A stretch of DNA of 64,000 nt, taken from the NCBI RefSeq assembly GCF_035582795.1, contig NC_134367.1, forward strand, positions 55,707,562 to 55,771,561, written 5' to 3'. The notes under the pieces were generated by a model. The model saw only the letters and a list, made by a program, of their open reading frames with translations. It did not search any database and was not told the origin of the DNA. The stretch is from Mycteria americana. Its lineage: Eukaryota; Chordata; Aves; Ciconiiformes; Ciconiidae. Shown in pieces: positions 36,201-48,474 of the stretch (its first letter is position 1; each line of letters starts with the position of its first letter). The position numbers and the translations under genes were made by a program.

Positions 36201-39200
36201 ATGTGGAGGCTGAAACTTAACCTAGCTGGAAGAGTAATTTTATTCTGGAACTGAGGAATCTGCATTTGGAATTAACCATGCAAAACTTTTCAAAAATAAA
36301 TTCTATTTGGATAACCCTTTAGGTTGTACAACAAAATGAAAATGTAAGTAGAACGGAGCATGTCTTAACATAGAGCAAGTGTTAGTAGAATATCAGTTAA
36401 CTGCAGCTCAGATGTGAACTTTTTTGGTTTTTTAAACTCTGAGGACCTCCTTACCATGCTGGTGATCATGCCAGTGAAAAATGACTGATTAGAATATTTG
36501 CATTACTGGAGCCCTCTAGTGGGGGTCGTAAGTCTGCTTTCATACAGCTTTAATTTGAAATACGGTAGTCTTGGCGTGGCTCTTCCCTTTTTGCATGTTC
36601 TGAATGCATTAAGGAAATTTTCTCTTTAAGATGGGAAGCATAATCCCACATTATTAGCAAAAGGCGTTTGATAGATTTTCCCTGCTCATGTGACCTTGCT
36701 TTGCTGTGTTTAAATATAGCATTTTATTTTTCACCCTAGAACTACAGGGACGCTGCAGCACTAGGTTGTATTTGAGAGCTCTGGATTGCAGATTCCTTGC
36801 TGTAAAGGATCCCACTGTGGGAGTACAGATGACATAATCTGTGATCTATGGTGTTGTAATAAGATTTGCCAACATCTTTTTCTTTCAGGCTACCTTCAGG
36901 AAGCTTACTTGTGGACCAAGCAAGTGCTGGCAATCATGGAGAAGTCAGTAGTCCTGCTGCAGGAGGTCACAGATGGCTCCCTCTATGAAGGGGTGGCTTA
37001 TGGCAGCTACACGACCAGATCGCTGTTTCAGTACATGTTTCTTGTCCAAAGGCACTTTGATATCAATCACTTCAGCCACCCCTGGCTCAAGCAGCACTTT
37101 GCATTTATGTACAGGACTGTCCTGCCAGGTAGGTCATTTGGGTGAATGAAGATGAATCTTCTAATTCTTGAAGCAGCAGTAAATTTCATACTTGAAGTAG
37201 GCCATTTTTAAATAACATTGTACTTGCATTTTTTTTTAAATAACCTTTTTCTTGGATTTTACCTTCATCATCCATCGAAACAGTGACATCCTTGTTTATC
37301 ACTGCTTATTAAAGATCATTGTTTATTAAACTCTTTAAAAGCAGTCAAAAGATAGGAACATCATTTGGGAGAAAAAACAGTGATTCAGAATTTGATTTCT
37401 GGTTTTCAGAGTTTGAAACAGACCTGTTTCTGGGGTTTTCCATTTGAAAAATAATATTCTTCGAGATTCTTACTGGTTTTTTTCCTTTGCCAAAAGTCAC
37501 ACACTAAAATACTAGGTGAAGGGAATAGAAAATGATGAAGCCAGGGGAAACGTATCAACAAAGTATAGGAAAGTTTTATATGATCACCAGTTTTCCACAA
37601 AACACTGAAATAGATTTTTATACCATTTTTATTAAAATATTTTTTCATATGGAAAATGTAATTGACTCAAATGATAGGTTTTTCTGTGCAGGGGTACACA
37701 AACCATTTTCTTTTTTCAATGTGAGAATTAAACAAATATCTGATGTCACTAATGGATCAATTTTGCAGACTTTGAATAGTTCTGTTCTTTTGCTGGATCT
37801 CTCCGGTCTCTCACAGAGTGTTTTAGCATCTCTGATTTGAAGTCCTAGCTGTGACTGAAAGATGGAGATGTACGAATACGAAACCATTTATAAGTTAATA
37901 AATATTGCTGACCCCTTCTAGCTTTCAGAAGAGATTTAGTTTCAGGCAGCCTTGCAAGTTTTAGATGATGGTTTTCTGTTGCTTATTTGCAGGACAATTC
38001 ATTAGGAACTTGTATTGTTCAAATTCCTGGTTGAAAAGATAGTGATAACTTTATTGGCTATAAGAATCGCAGATCTAGCTGTCTGTGTAAGGGGGGCTGA
38101 GTGCAGCTTTGGCATGCCGGCAGAGGCATGTAAGGAGGTCTCTCCATGTGAGACCTCGGGCATCTGCTGGAAGGAGGCTCCTAAGAGCAAAGTGAACTCA
38201 TGCTAGCTGTTTCAGGGTGAAGCTGATTTTTTTTCCCTTGGGGGAACCTGTTTTCTTTCTTCAGAGAGTTTGGATTGACATAGGAAGAGTGAAAGCTGTA
38301 AAGGGAAAGTTACCTTTGCCAGATTTGAGTGAGGAGAGGAAGTGGATGGGACGTTGCTTCTTACACTTTTTTGTAGTACTTTGACTGTCTCTAGCCCATA
38401 GCCGAAGAAGAAAGGCGAGTATTCAAGTTAGTTACAGCAGAAGGAAACAGCTCCTGTGTAACCTGTTTATGGCTCATTTACAAGTAGGTCTATAAACATC
38501 TGAAAAGGCTGTTTCTGTTTGTGTCTGTTTGTACTGCTTGGCTTCACCGTCATGCTCTACAAATGCATCCTTGTACGTTTATTTGTTCTTTCTTACCTTC
38601 CTTTTCACTTTTTCCCAAGGGTTTCAGAGAACCGTGGCCATCGCGGATTCCAACTATAACTGGTTCTATGGGCCGGAGAGCCAGCTGGTGTTTCTCGACA
38701 AATTTGTCATGCGCAACGGCAGCGGAAACTGGTTGGCAGAGCAGATCAGAAGGAACCGAGTGGTGGAGGGCCCGGGGACACCATCCAAAGGGCAGAGGTG
38801 GTGCACTCTCCACACTGAATTTCTCTGGTATGAAAGGGAATGAGTGGGCTCAAACGGAACCTGACAGCTGTTTGCTATTAGTGATAATTCATTATCTTTA
38901 GATTTGTACTGTAGAAGCAGAGATCAGACTGGCCGTATGCGACCCAGATAGTCATTAGGCTCCGAAGAACTTCTTCACTTGGCATAGATGCACAGTATCT
39001 ATTCCTACAAGGAACACCTTGGTCTTGTCCTACATCTACTTTTGTGTTTACCTTCTGTTGTCTATTGCTTTTATAGATAAGCTTTCTTTTAAAAGCTAAA
39101 GTAATGTAAGCAGTAAGGCATTGTGCTCAGAAAAAATATCATGATAGATGATCAGATCCATATTTTCCTTGTAATTTACAGCTCCGCTAACTTGTATGTC

Positions 39201-42200
39201 AGTCTTCTAAAGGTGAGAAATGAAAAGACCCAAGAGGCTTTAGATAGACGTATAAATTCCCTCAGTCTGTGGAGAGAACAAGTACATTTTTGAGGAGTCA
39301 GTGTAGCTCTATTTCTCTCTTTTACAGGAAAAATATTATTGAATATATATTGGTTTGCATTTATGGTACACCCATTTAGAATGCATGTTTATTAGGCTCC
39401 AAGCACCCTTCATCTTGTTATTTGCAAAATACAGAATCTCTCCTCTACAACCCCATTCCATCATTCTTTTCTCCTGTGTCTCCATGGAAATCTTGGGAAT
39501 TTATACTTAGAAAATTCTTTTTGATGTCAAAGGGAAAGAAATTTTTTAAGAGCACCTGAGTAAAAAAAAAAAAAGAAAAAAAAAAAGAAAAAAATTATCG
39601 GAGTATTCCAACAATTGCCTTTTCCCCATGCTGCAGTGTTGCTCTTGTGATGAGTGTGCCTACTTGCATTGGAGTCTCAGGAAAGAGGTCTGCTTTTAGG
39701 GGAATCTCCATCAAGGACCAGTAGATACAGAGTAGGCTCCTGGCACTGTTTGGAATTACCTGAAGCTGTATGCAGGACGTAAGCTGTGATTGTCTAGGGC
39801 CTGACAGAGGCTCCTGGTTAGCTGTAGAGAATAAATCTGATGAGGAACCATCTAACAGAAATATTACTGGGCTTAATTATGGTTTTGTTTATTTTGATTG
39901 CTTAACAACAATGCCAGAAGGTTAGGTTTTGTTTTCCATGGTTGTTTTTTTTTGTTTGTTTTAACTACTGTAGATCAAATAAAACAAAAATTATAAGCAT
40001 TTTAACCTTTTCTGGAATTAAGACCTCTTTTTAAATGCCTTGATATTTATGATGAATAAGATGAATGTCTTATATCTTACAATTTGTACAAGAAAGCCAT
40101 GCAAATTTTTCTTCAACCTGGTTGGAGAAGGAGACTAACATACACTGTTATATAAATCATAAATATTTATCCTTTAAAATGCCTTTTCATTAATTTTTAG
40201 TTTATTGCTAGTTCTGTTTGGAGACTACAGACTTCTATAACCATGAGTTTGGGGAAACAGATACTCTGCTTCTCTTGGTTAAGTAGTCAGTAAATAGGTG
40301 CAAATGTTGATGTCTAGTGTAAAATAGACAGTGTCTACAGCCTGGTCCTAATGTGCCTTTTTTAAAGATTTGTATTGCAGTCAGTAGCTTTATGATATAA
40401 GGCAAAACGTGGCTAGTTTGAAATTAGTGGTACTCTTATTTTTGGACTGCAGAAGGATTGCTTGCTTTAAATGTGGAGCAGATGCTTTCAGCTATTATTT
40501 TGTAAAAAGCACACAACAAATTTGTATAGGGATTAGTATGATAAATATCATTACAACTACATGACTAGTTCACTCAGGAAGCATACATGTAGGCTTTATA
40601 TTGTTAGCTTGCTCCTTGATGTAAATATTGAATTGTTTTTTGAGTTTTGTACAGGTGCTGATAATGCAATCAGTCAAGTGATTTTTAAACCCATTTTCCT
40701 CATCTTTTTGGCAGGTATGATGCAAGTTTGCGCTCCGTACCTCCGCCAGACTACGGGGTTCCTAAGCTGCATTATTTTGAGGACTGGGGAGTAGTAACCT
40801 ATGGAAGTGCTTTGCCGGCTGAAATCAACAGGCCTTTCCTTTCCTTCAAGTCAGGAAAGCTGGGAGGACGTGCAATATATGATATTGTTCATAAGAACAA
40901 GTACAAAGAGTGGATCAAGGGGTGGAGGAACTTTAATGCTGGCCATGAACACCCGGACCAGAACTCCTTTACTTTTGCTCCCAACGGTGTACCTTTCATA
41001 ACAGAAGCTCTGTATGGGCCAAAATATACTTTTTTTAATAATGTGTTGATGTTTTCCCCTGCTGTGTCCAAGAGCTGCTTCTCCCCGTGGGAAGGGCAGA
41101 TTACAGAGGACTGTTCCTCAAAGTGGCTTAAATATAAACATGACTTGGCTGGTGACTGTCAGGGACGAGTGGTTGCTGCCATGGAGAGAAGCGGGGTGGT
41201 TTTTATCAGGGGAGAAGGAGTGGGTGCATACAATCCTAAACTGAAGCTGAGAAAATTGCAAAGAAACCTCATACTTCTCCATCCCCAGCTTCTCTTGCTA
41301 GTGGACCAAATCCATCTAGAAGATGACAGCCCCCTGGAGGCAGCGACCAGTTTCTTCCACAATGTGGATGTGCCTTTTGAAGAAACAGTTGTTGATGATG
41401 TCCATGGGGCCTTTATTAGGCACCGTGATGGGATATATAAGATGTACTGGATGGATGACACTGGCCACAGCGAGAAAGCTACCATTGCCTCAAGGATGTA
41501 TCCCCGGGGCTACCCATACAATGGAACGAACTATGTGAATGTAACGACCTTCTTGCGGCACCCCGTCACGAGGGCCATTTACCTTTTCATTGGGCCCTCT
41601 GTCGACGTGCAGAGCTTCACCGTCCGTGGAGATTCTCCGCAGCTGGATGTTTTCGTTACCACCAGTGAGCACGCCTACGCGGTGTACCTGTGGCCCGTTG
41701 AGGATGGGTCCCGCTCTGCCTTTGCACAGGTTATTGCAGACCGCCAGAAAATTGTCTTTGACCGAGCCTCTGCCGTTAGGACCTCCGCAGTGCCAGAAGT
41801 GAAGGACTACGTAGGGATCGTGGAGAGGAACCTGCAGCATTTTAAGCCTGTTTTCCAGCAGCTCGAGAAGCAGATCTTATCTCGTGTACGCAACACGGCT
41901 AGCTTTAGGAAGACTGCTGAGCGCCTGCTGAGGTTTTCAGATAAGAGACAGACAGAGGAGGCCATTGACAGGATATTTGCAATCTCACAGAGGCAGCAGC
42001 AGCAGCACGGCAGAGCAAAGAAAAACAGAAAGGTAGCCAAAGGCTACAAATTTGTTGATGCCGTTCCTGACATTTTTGCACAAATTGAGGTAAATGAAAG
42101 AAAAGTGCGACAAAAGGCACAGACTCAAGCACAAAAAGAGTTGCCTGTAGATGAAGACGAGGAAATGAAAGATCTTCTGGATTTTGCAGATGTCACTTAT

Positions 42201-42476
42201 GTGAAGCATAAAACTGGGGTGTCAATCAAAGGCCGATCAGGGCTGGCACAGATGGTGACGACTGCTCGAAGTAGTGCCCCATCAATATCAGCTTCTTATA
42301 CCCGCCTCTTTCTAATTCTCAACATTGCTATTTTTTTTGTCATGTTAGCAATGCAGCTCACATATTTTCAGAAGGCCAAGAGACTGCATGGCCAAAGATG
42401 TCTGTATGCAATACTTTTAGTAGACAGCTGTATATTATTGTGGCTGTATTCTTCCTGTTCTCAGTCACAATGTTAG
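20875..42476 (+). CDS. DSE: Dermatan sulfate epimerase (chondroitin-glucuronate 5-epimerase), whole gene
   Basis: Joined exons 20875-21290, 32812-33065, 36889-37128, 38620-38827 and 40715-42476 give 2880 bases, 959 amino acids (human 958), all introns GT-AG and frame-consistent (phases 2, 1, 1, 2). The enzyme converts D-glucuronate to L-iduronate in chondroitin chains, making dermatan sulfate, in the ER/Golgi (EC 5.1.3.19; also known as tumour antigen SART2). Seen: signal peptide (about 1-23), alpha/alpha-toroid region (to about 390), beta-sandwich catalytic region, basic Gln-rich linker (about 795-815) and two C-terminal membrane segments (about 903-924 and 935-953). The reported catalytic residues H205, Y261 and H450 are all present, as is Y473. 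Glycosylation sequons N183, N336, N642 and N648 are kept. No frameshift or lost key residue. Very high similarity to other vertebrates throughout. Confidence 0.98.
27379..27416. repeat. 19-bp direct tandem duplication
   Basis: TTGGTAGGTATACTCCCTC (27379-27397) is immediately followed by a copy differing at one base (27398-27416). A small local tandem duplication in DSE intron 3. Confidence 0.85.
31722..31800 (-). mobile_element. Short CR1-like 3' end fragment
   Basis: 'agagtcatagaatagttgaa' followed by 'actggaaggtgcat' resembles the reverse complement of the CR1 3' end. Only about 60-80 bases are recognisable, so the call is tentative. Confidence 0.4.
32812..33065 (+). CDS. DSE: DSE coding exon 2
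   Basis: Acceptor TATTGACAG|GCTAG and donor ATCAAG|GTATGT. It encodes the last base of W139 through Q223 and the first base of G224. It carries the sequon N183-A-S and the [11 protein letters not shown] segment with the reported active-site H205 (with H203 two residues before). The sequence is nearly invariant relative to mammals. The exon has 254 bases. Confidence 0.97.
33066..36888 (+). other. DSE: DSE intron 4
   Basis: Donor GTATGT at 33066 to acceptor TCTTTCAG ending 36888, phase 1. No gene is recognised. A 23-bp unit (starting GTAATATGTATGCATATATA) is tandemly duplicated at 33251-33296. The open frames are short and AT-rich. Confidence 0.8.
33251..33296. repeat. 23-bp tandem duplication
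   Basis: Two adjacent 23-bp copies differing at the last base. Each contains an internal ATGCAT-type palindrome. A small local duplication near the start of DSE intron 4. Confidence 0.85.
36889..37128 (+). CDS. DSE: DSE coding exon 3
   Basis: Acceptor TCTTTCAG|GCTACC and donor TGCCAG|GTAGGT; 240 bases, phase 1 at both ends. It encodes the rest of G224 to the first base of G304, with the segment [22 protein letters not shown] that contains the reported active-site Y261. Because it is symmetric (phase 1-1, a multiple of three), skipping it would keep the frame but remove the catalytic tyrosine. Confidence 0.97.
37129..38619 (+). other. DSE: DSE intron 5
   Basis: Donor GTAGGT at 37129 to acceptor TTTCCCAAG ending 38619, phase 1, about 1.5 kb. 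Nothing recognisable is seen inside it. Confidence 0.85.
38620..38827 (+). CDS. DSE: DSE coding exon 4
   Basis: Acceptor TTCCCAAG|GGTTTC and donor CTCTG|GTATGA; 208 bases. It encodes the rest of G304 to two bases of W373, including [18 protein letters not shown] and the glycosylation sequon N336-G-S. The donor is followed by a reading-through frame that ends at once after YERE, so retention of the intron would truncate the protein before H450. Confidence 0.97.
38828..40714 (+). other. DSE: DSE intron 6
   Basis: Donor GTATGA at 38828 to acceptor TTTTTGGCAG ending 40714, phase 2, about 1.9 kb. It contains an interrupted A-rich tract (39562-39594). No gene is recognised. Confidence 0.85.
39562..39594. 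repeat. Interrupted poly(A) tract
   Basis: Runs of 12, 11 and 7 A residues separated by single G residues. Plain low-complexity sequence in DSE intron 6. Confidence 0.9.
40715..42476 (+). CDS. DSE: DSE coding exon 5 (last coding exon)
   Basis: Acceptor TTTTTGGCAG|GTATGATG; it finishes W373 and runs to TAG 42474-42476 (residues 373-959, ending SSCSQSQC). It encodes about 60% of the enzyme: the catalytic region with [11 protein letters not shown] (H450) and EALYGP (Y473), the beta-rich region with sequons N642-G-T and N648-V-T, a CAG-encoded Gln run followed by a basic stretch (about 795-815), an acidic patch ([12 protein letters not shown]) and two hydrophobic C-terminal segments. N411 is followed by R-P, so it is not a usable sequon here. 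Confidence 0.98.
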
Positions 42477-43750
42477 CAGAAGACCTCTACTAGTCGACCA
42501 GTTTATGGTCATATACGTCTATGCAAAAGCATTAACCCTAATAGGGCCAAAGTTTATCTTCTTTTTTCTGAAACATTCCAAAAACAGCTGGGGAAAGATT
42601 GGTTTCAGACCAAAAGGGATGGAAGAATAGGGCAAGCAATGAATATCTCAGAAAACTAAGTACTTAATAAGTACTCCTCCTTTGTGTTTTGAGTTGGGCC
42701 TCACATCTGAGGGAATGTTATGCTTTGTTCATCAGAGTTCAGTAATGTAAAGTTGTAATTAATTTTTTGGTGAGAAGAGCCCTTGTAATAGAGTTGTTTC
42801 TAAGGGCTTTCTTTTTTATACAGAATTGGGTTTGCATTTAGTGAGTTTTCATTTCAGGCTGCTATGGATGTCTCTGGACATTCTCCTAAGAAAAGGACAT
42901 TCAAACACAAGTATGCAAGGCAGATCTTAGCAGTAGACTTAATTTCTCTCTGCCAAACCAAAGAATGTTTCAATATGGGACACTCCTGTATAATTATTGC
43001 AGACCCTTACATCATGTCATCTCTTCCATGCTTTACAATCTGGCATGGTGGGAAGTGGCAATCATGTCAGTACTTTCCAAGTGAGAGGCACAATGCCTAG
43101 TAGGCAGTAGCAGAAGGCAAATACAGGGCTAACTCAAAGTATAAAGGAACACAATTCTCAGGAAAAAAAAACCTTTATCTTTCAGTCAAGTGTAGACTGT
43201 AGAAGGATGAATGCTATAGGGTCTGTTCTCAATTTTACAAGGCAGGGTTTCACAAAAGCTTTCTGTAGTTTGAAGCACGTCTTAGTAGGGAAATAATGTC
43301 CTAGATCACTGCCCTTCCATACGCAATTGTAAAAATACAAACAAAAAACCAAAGCAATCCTGTGGTAACCTCAGCAATTGCCAGTATGGAAAAAGAGGTA
43401 TTAAGGAAGTATTTAATGTCTTTTTTCTGTTCACACGGCTAGAAACAGAGGACAGTTAAAACTGTGTGAACAGCCTGTTCTCTATAAAGCACCAGCAAGG
43501 GTTCTGCAAGCTCTTGGTGGCCCCAGGTCAATTATTTGGGGATTAGTGGTAAATGGAATCATGTGGTTTATGACAAAAATAAGTTTGACGTCTCCACATA
43601 TATCCCCTTCTGTTCATTAAATTGATTTCAAAAAATTGTAGCTATTTGAGAGAATGGAAGCTCTATGGAATTGCGGCATATCTGTATGTCTTTACAGAAA
43701 AACAGTTCTTCCAGTACATTTGCTAAATAAAAACATTATAATTGTCTCTG
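42477..43750 (+). other. DSE: DSE 3' UTR (end approximate)
   Basis: AT-rich non-coding sequence after the stop codon, up to a canonical AATAAA at 43726-43731. That signal is followed within 10-40 bases by GT/T-rich sequence (tgtctctgtgg, gttgtttttctttg), the usual downstream element. No earlier canonical signal was seen. The cleavage point is inferred to lie about 15-25 bases after the signal. Confidence 0.55.
43726..43731 (+). terminator. DSE: Polyadenylation signal AATAAA for DSE
   Basis: AATAAA followed by a GT/T-rich downstream element (about 43742-43770). First canonical signal seen downstream of the DSE stop in the correct orientation. Longer transcripts using later signals cannot be excluded. 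Confidence 0.55.
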
Positions 43751-45167
43751 TGGAAAAGTTGTTTTTCTTTGATTAAAATATTTTTCCCGATAATTCCAGT
43801 AGTGATGTTCATCAGCACTTTGTTCAAACCACAAACCTTTGTTTCCTCTTCCTTACACCCGTTTAGGTATCTGTTATCTACATTGCTGCTGTTAAGCCTT
43901 CTGTGTGTTGAAATGTGTGAAAGCAAGTCTGTGTGTTGAAATGTGATGAGCTTTCCTTGTCTAAACATCTTCAGTGAACAGATCAGAATATTTTCACTAG
44001 GTTCCAGCTACTGAGCCAGTTCTGAGCACTGTATTCACATACATAAGCCCTACTACAGTCTCCAATGCCTGGATTTATCCAATGAAATTTGGTACATTTG
44101 GTCTGAGCAAAGATTTAGGACCCCAGTTAATTTCTGATCCATGCATAGTCAGTGGAGAAAGAGAGCCTTCAGATAGCTACGTGGTCCACCTGAGACCTTG
44201 AAACACCTTCAAGACATACCTTTCCCTTTTCCCTAATTGCGAAAGGCATGTAGGGTGGTTAATCACCTATTTCAATTCACCCACTTAATTGCTCAGGGTG
44301 AAGGGAGCTGAGCCTGGGGAGCATTGTCCAGTATAGCTCCATGTTTGTAGTGGTACCTGCTGAAAGTATGACTAGATTATGACAGGCTGTGTATCACTGG
44401 AAATCTCCTTATTTCTGCCTTTGCACTGTGATGACATGAAGACACGCAGAAATAGCTGTTGGGTTATGTTCAGTTTCAAAGACACTGTTGGTTAGTTTTC
44501 CAATATTAGATGATATGTGATTGGCCATGAAACACTGAAAAATCAAGACACAGGTACTGTTGCAGTTTAGTTGTACGGCCTGGCACATCCCTCCACTGGG
44601 AGCTGGTGCCATAAAATTGCCCCAGCGTAATTCAGGGAGTTGTTATTCCTTATAAGCAAATAACCTGTGCTTGTGTCTCCACGTCCTCTTTGCGGACGTA
44701 TGAACCTTCAGGAAAAGAGCTGTGGTAGCTTTTAGCCTTTATTGGGCTAATGTCAACAGTGGAGTTCATACAAGTATTTCACTTTATTTCACGTCTATGC
44801 ACATGTACCATGTGTCAATTTGCTATTGCTTTGAACAATCAGCTATAGAAAGCCAACCTATAGTCTAGAAGACTTTTGAGAAATACCTTCATTTCTTGGT
44901 CTGCTTTGCAGTGTGGCATCTGAATTCTAGCATGGGATTTGTGTAGCTGTCAAATGAAACTGCAGAATTACAGAGATTAGAAAGTAAAGTATGGTCATGC
45001 ACATTAGTGCTCATTTACACTATGCTTGTCTGCACTGTTCTAGCAATGCAAAGGGAAAGAGGTGGTTGCAAGAGCTGCCCATGCTCACAGCCAGGTCTTA
45101 AAGCAGCTTTTAAAGCAGACCAGCATTCAAATGAATAGTGTACATGCCATGATGGCGTGAAAGGAAA

Positions 45168-45214
45168 TGAAATGGGTCAGGTCTCCTCCTGAATGGGAGA
45201 CCAGACCCATTTCA
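45168..45214. repeat. Hairpin: 19-bp inverted repeat with 9-base loop
   Basis: TGAAATGGGTCAGGTCTCC (45168-45186) and GGAGACCAGACCCATTTCA (45196-45214) are reverse complements except for one central A:A mismatch; the loop is 9 bases. The pairing does not extend outward. It is shorter than a typical pre-miRNA. Confidence 0.85.
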
Positions 45215-48200
45215 GCATAAAGTGGGAAGCCAAGAGTTTTCCAGCCTGTGCTTGGTTTGCATCTGATACCTTTCTATTAAAAATGTGTGCATTACCTGCA
45301 TATGACTGTCATTACTGGCCACTCTGAACTCCGCTTACACAGGTGTAACTTTGATTCAGATAGGGCAACTACAGTTTGCTTCAACTATTGATGAAGCTGT
45401 AATCATGCTGAGTATATTTCAGATATGAAAAGAATCTTGTGTACTTTCTTACTTATTCTTTTCCAGGCCAGAGCCTTTCAAAAGTCCCTCTCCAATGGTT
45501 GTGTAAGTTTTGTTTCCATTCTTTGCTTCCATTCTTCGTCCCTCTCATTTCTTATCAAAGATCATAATTGTTTAATGGAATTTGAAGCAAATGGAAGAAC
45601 AGATGGTTCCATGCCATCAGCAACCAGCAACTCGGGCTGTTGGGTAGAAGTGTCTGTGTCACAATGAAGAAACAGTTCGAGCCCTCAGATGGCAGCATTC
45701 ACTGAAAAATCTGAGCTGCCCTTGCTTCACTAGGAAGTGCGGTGAGGAAGAGCAGGTAAATGGGATCAGTCCAGATAGCCGTCCTGGCCGGTGGGAGGGC
45801 TGGAGAAGGTTGGTGTTCCTCAACACTTGCTGACACAAGAGAGGATGCTGTCCTCGCCTTTGTGTCCTGTGTCTGAAATGCAAGAGCGAAGCAGTCTCAG
45901 TGAGCTCTACATCCATGGCAGAGGCACTTAGCACTAGTTTCATCTGGATTGGGTATACTCAACAACTTTTGAAATGTCACTGTATGGTACCCAGTAGCGA
46001 AGTTATCTTTCACTCCCTATTTTAAATGGAGTCGCAACACTGAAGTGTTTCTGGCACATGCCTCTGCTCCCGTTCTTATTCTGCTTCTTTTTGGTTTCTA
46101 GAACTGTTAATTTTCGGCATCTCTGGCCACAGGAAAAGATGGCTATCCTACATCTGAGTGTATGTGGATGGGTTCCTGTATTCATCTGAGACCCCGCTGA
46201 CTTCACTCGACTTCTCTTCAACAGCTGATGTTCAGTCATGCATGCTTCAGTTTGGGGCTGCAGTCTAAATTAGTCTAAAGTTAGTTCAGTGTATTCTGAA
46301 CAAAGTGAATGGGAATTCAGCCCACAGGTAGCAGTGTGTACGTTTGGGGGTGGAATCTGGTTCTTAGATTTTTTTTTAATGATTTTTTGAATCCAGCTAC
46401 AAATTGGCTATCTATATTCTATATACATCATTGTGACTAAAGGAAGCAAAGGGAATGGAGTACATTACCTCATTTCTTAAAACTTGTAAGATCAAAGCTT
46501 ATTCTGAAGGATTATATGTCTTATACATCATATAATACATCTTATATGTCATATACATCTTATATGTCAAATACATCAAATTCTTCTGTTGGCCTATGTA
46601 TTTTCCACTGATGAAAAGTTTTTTCTTAGTGTTTGAAAGCACATAGCGTTTGGAAAATAGCTGTATTTCTGCACCGGGACATTACATTCACATTTATTTG
46701 GTCTGCAAAAGTCTTAGCTGGGATCAAACATACTTTTGTCTAACTTTAATCCCTTTGCTCTAGCTACTCTGTTAAAATTCAGTAGGGTAACTTCAAGCTG
46801 GTAAGTCAGACTCAGCTGACGAAGCCAAGACGTGATTTTCTGTCTTTTCTTGGCAGTTGACTCCAGGAGCACTTTGCAGCAGGAGGCCTATGCAATCCAG
46901 TGCTGGATATGTCCACACTGTCATCAGTACACAGACTGTTTTCTAAATGAGTTCAACCTTGAAACAAATAATGTCAAAGCACTTCAAAGAAAGAGCCCAG
47001 GATCCTTTCCAGGAAGGAACAGAGCTGTTGTCTGCTTGAGGCAGGTGGGAGAACTGGACCCAACCCAACTACACAATATATAAGTGCATTCTAAAAAATA
47101 CTCTGAAAAACAGGGTTATCGATGGGTCTTCGACAAAGCTAGCATCAGTTTTTCTCCTGATAATAACTAATACAGATGGGTGACTAACTTAAATTTGTGC
47201 TTGCCTTGGTTGCTACTCTACACTGCATAGTGGCTGCAACCATTTAAGTCAACAGGAAAACTAATTTCGTGAGAATTTAGATTTTATCTTCAGTGGAACT
47301 GAACATAACTGCAGTGGCCATGAGATACTAAGGAGCACATGCATCCGTATATACAAGGCCATATCCTCCCTGCTTTAATTCATATTAATAAAAATAGCAA
47401 GAGAACAATGCAAATCATGCATGTGGTAGTGATGTTCTTGTGGTAATGGAATTATGCAGTTAAATCCCACAGATTTGTTCTCAGTCAAATTCCAAAAGGC
47501 AGAAAAAAGCAGGAGGAGAGATGCTGTTGGCATGCCTTTGTATGTCCATGCTCACCACAAGAATTCCTGCAACACTACCACAGTTACTGTGGGAATCCTC
47601 ATTATACTGAAAGGCAAGCGGTGGGATCCTAATAGTCTCCCTGGGCCTTGGTGATGCTGTGAAAGCTGTGCTCTTCTCATCTGTTCTTAGGTAAGCTTTA
47701 ACTTGTAGGTGTAAGGTGAGCTGGGACTTCAGAGCTCTTCAGCTCAGCACCTAACTCGGGGCTGCCCAACATATGGCCCCATCCATCCGGGCTGCAGATA
47801 TTCACCAGTCACAGAAAGGAAAAGCACTGTGGGGTCCCCTAGGAAAGATAGCCATGAGGAATGGGCTGTGACCACCATTTGTCTGGCTGGTAGCCTGCTC
47901 TGTGTATGAGAGACCCCTGGGGAAGACATCAGCCCAGCAGGGTCTCCGTGACCTGTCACAGTGGTGACAGCCTACTCCCAGCTTCCCTCTTTTCTAAGAA
48001 CCTCTGACACGTGGGCAAGCAGCAGCATACTGATGTTCACATGCACCGCATACACGCAGAAAGGTTGGCAGGCGTCAAGCCTACTACACATGAGTTGTAT
48101 CACATTCAGTCATTTGACAGGACAGGGTCCAGTACGTGTGTCTTCCATGACATACATAGTGTATCCCACTGCAACAGCAAAGTTGGGCATTGCCACCTAA

Positions 48201-48300
48201 GCAAGGGGCACTTGCTTTTTCCTCATACATAAGCCTGCTGTAGGCAATGGGCTGTGGCACAGGCATATGCCTCTATGAGGAAAGAAGCTCTCAATCTTGT

Positions 48301-48474
48301 TAGCCTGTTTGTCATTTTATCCCAGTGTATTTAGCCATTCCTTCAGCTAAATGCATGTGTAGCATTTCCGCCAGATGCTATCTGTCCTGCCAGGTTCCTC
48401 AGGCTGATAAAAGAAAACAGCATTCATAGCATTTATGATGATTTTCCAGAAGTTTAGGGACTCAGAGAAAAAAT
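48301..48474. repeat. 174-bp direct duplication, copy 1
   Basis: Nearly identical (two mismatches by eye) to 49433-49606, offset 1132 bases, same orientation. The copy starts at 'tagcctgttt' and ends at 'ctcagagaaaaaat'. The homology starts and stops abruptly. No target-site duplication or terminal structure of a known transposon is evident. Confidence 0.97.

Noticed and set aside
40728-42476. A stand-alone 582-codon gene starting at 40728
   Set aside because: It is the last DSE exon; the apparent start is a leucine codon inside the exon, and the reading continues upstream to the splice acceptor at 40714.
47744-48266. Cluster of overlapping 60-80 codon frames
   Set aside because: Overlapping on both strands, no shared splice signals, ordinary composition and no recognised domain.
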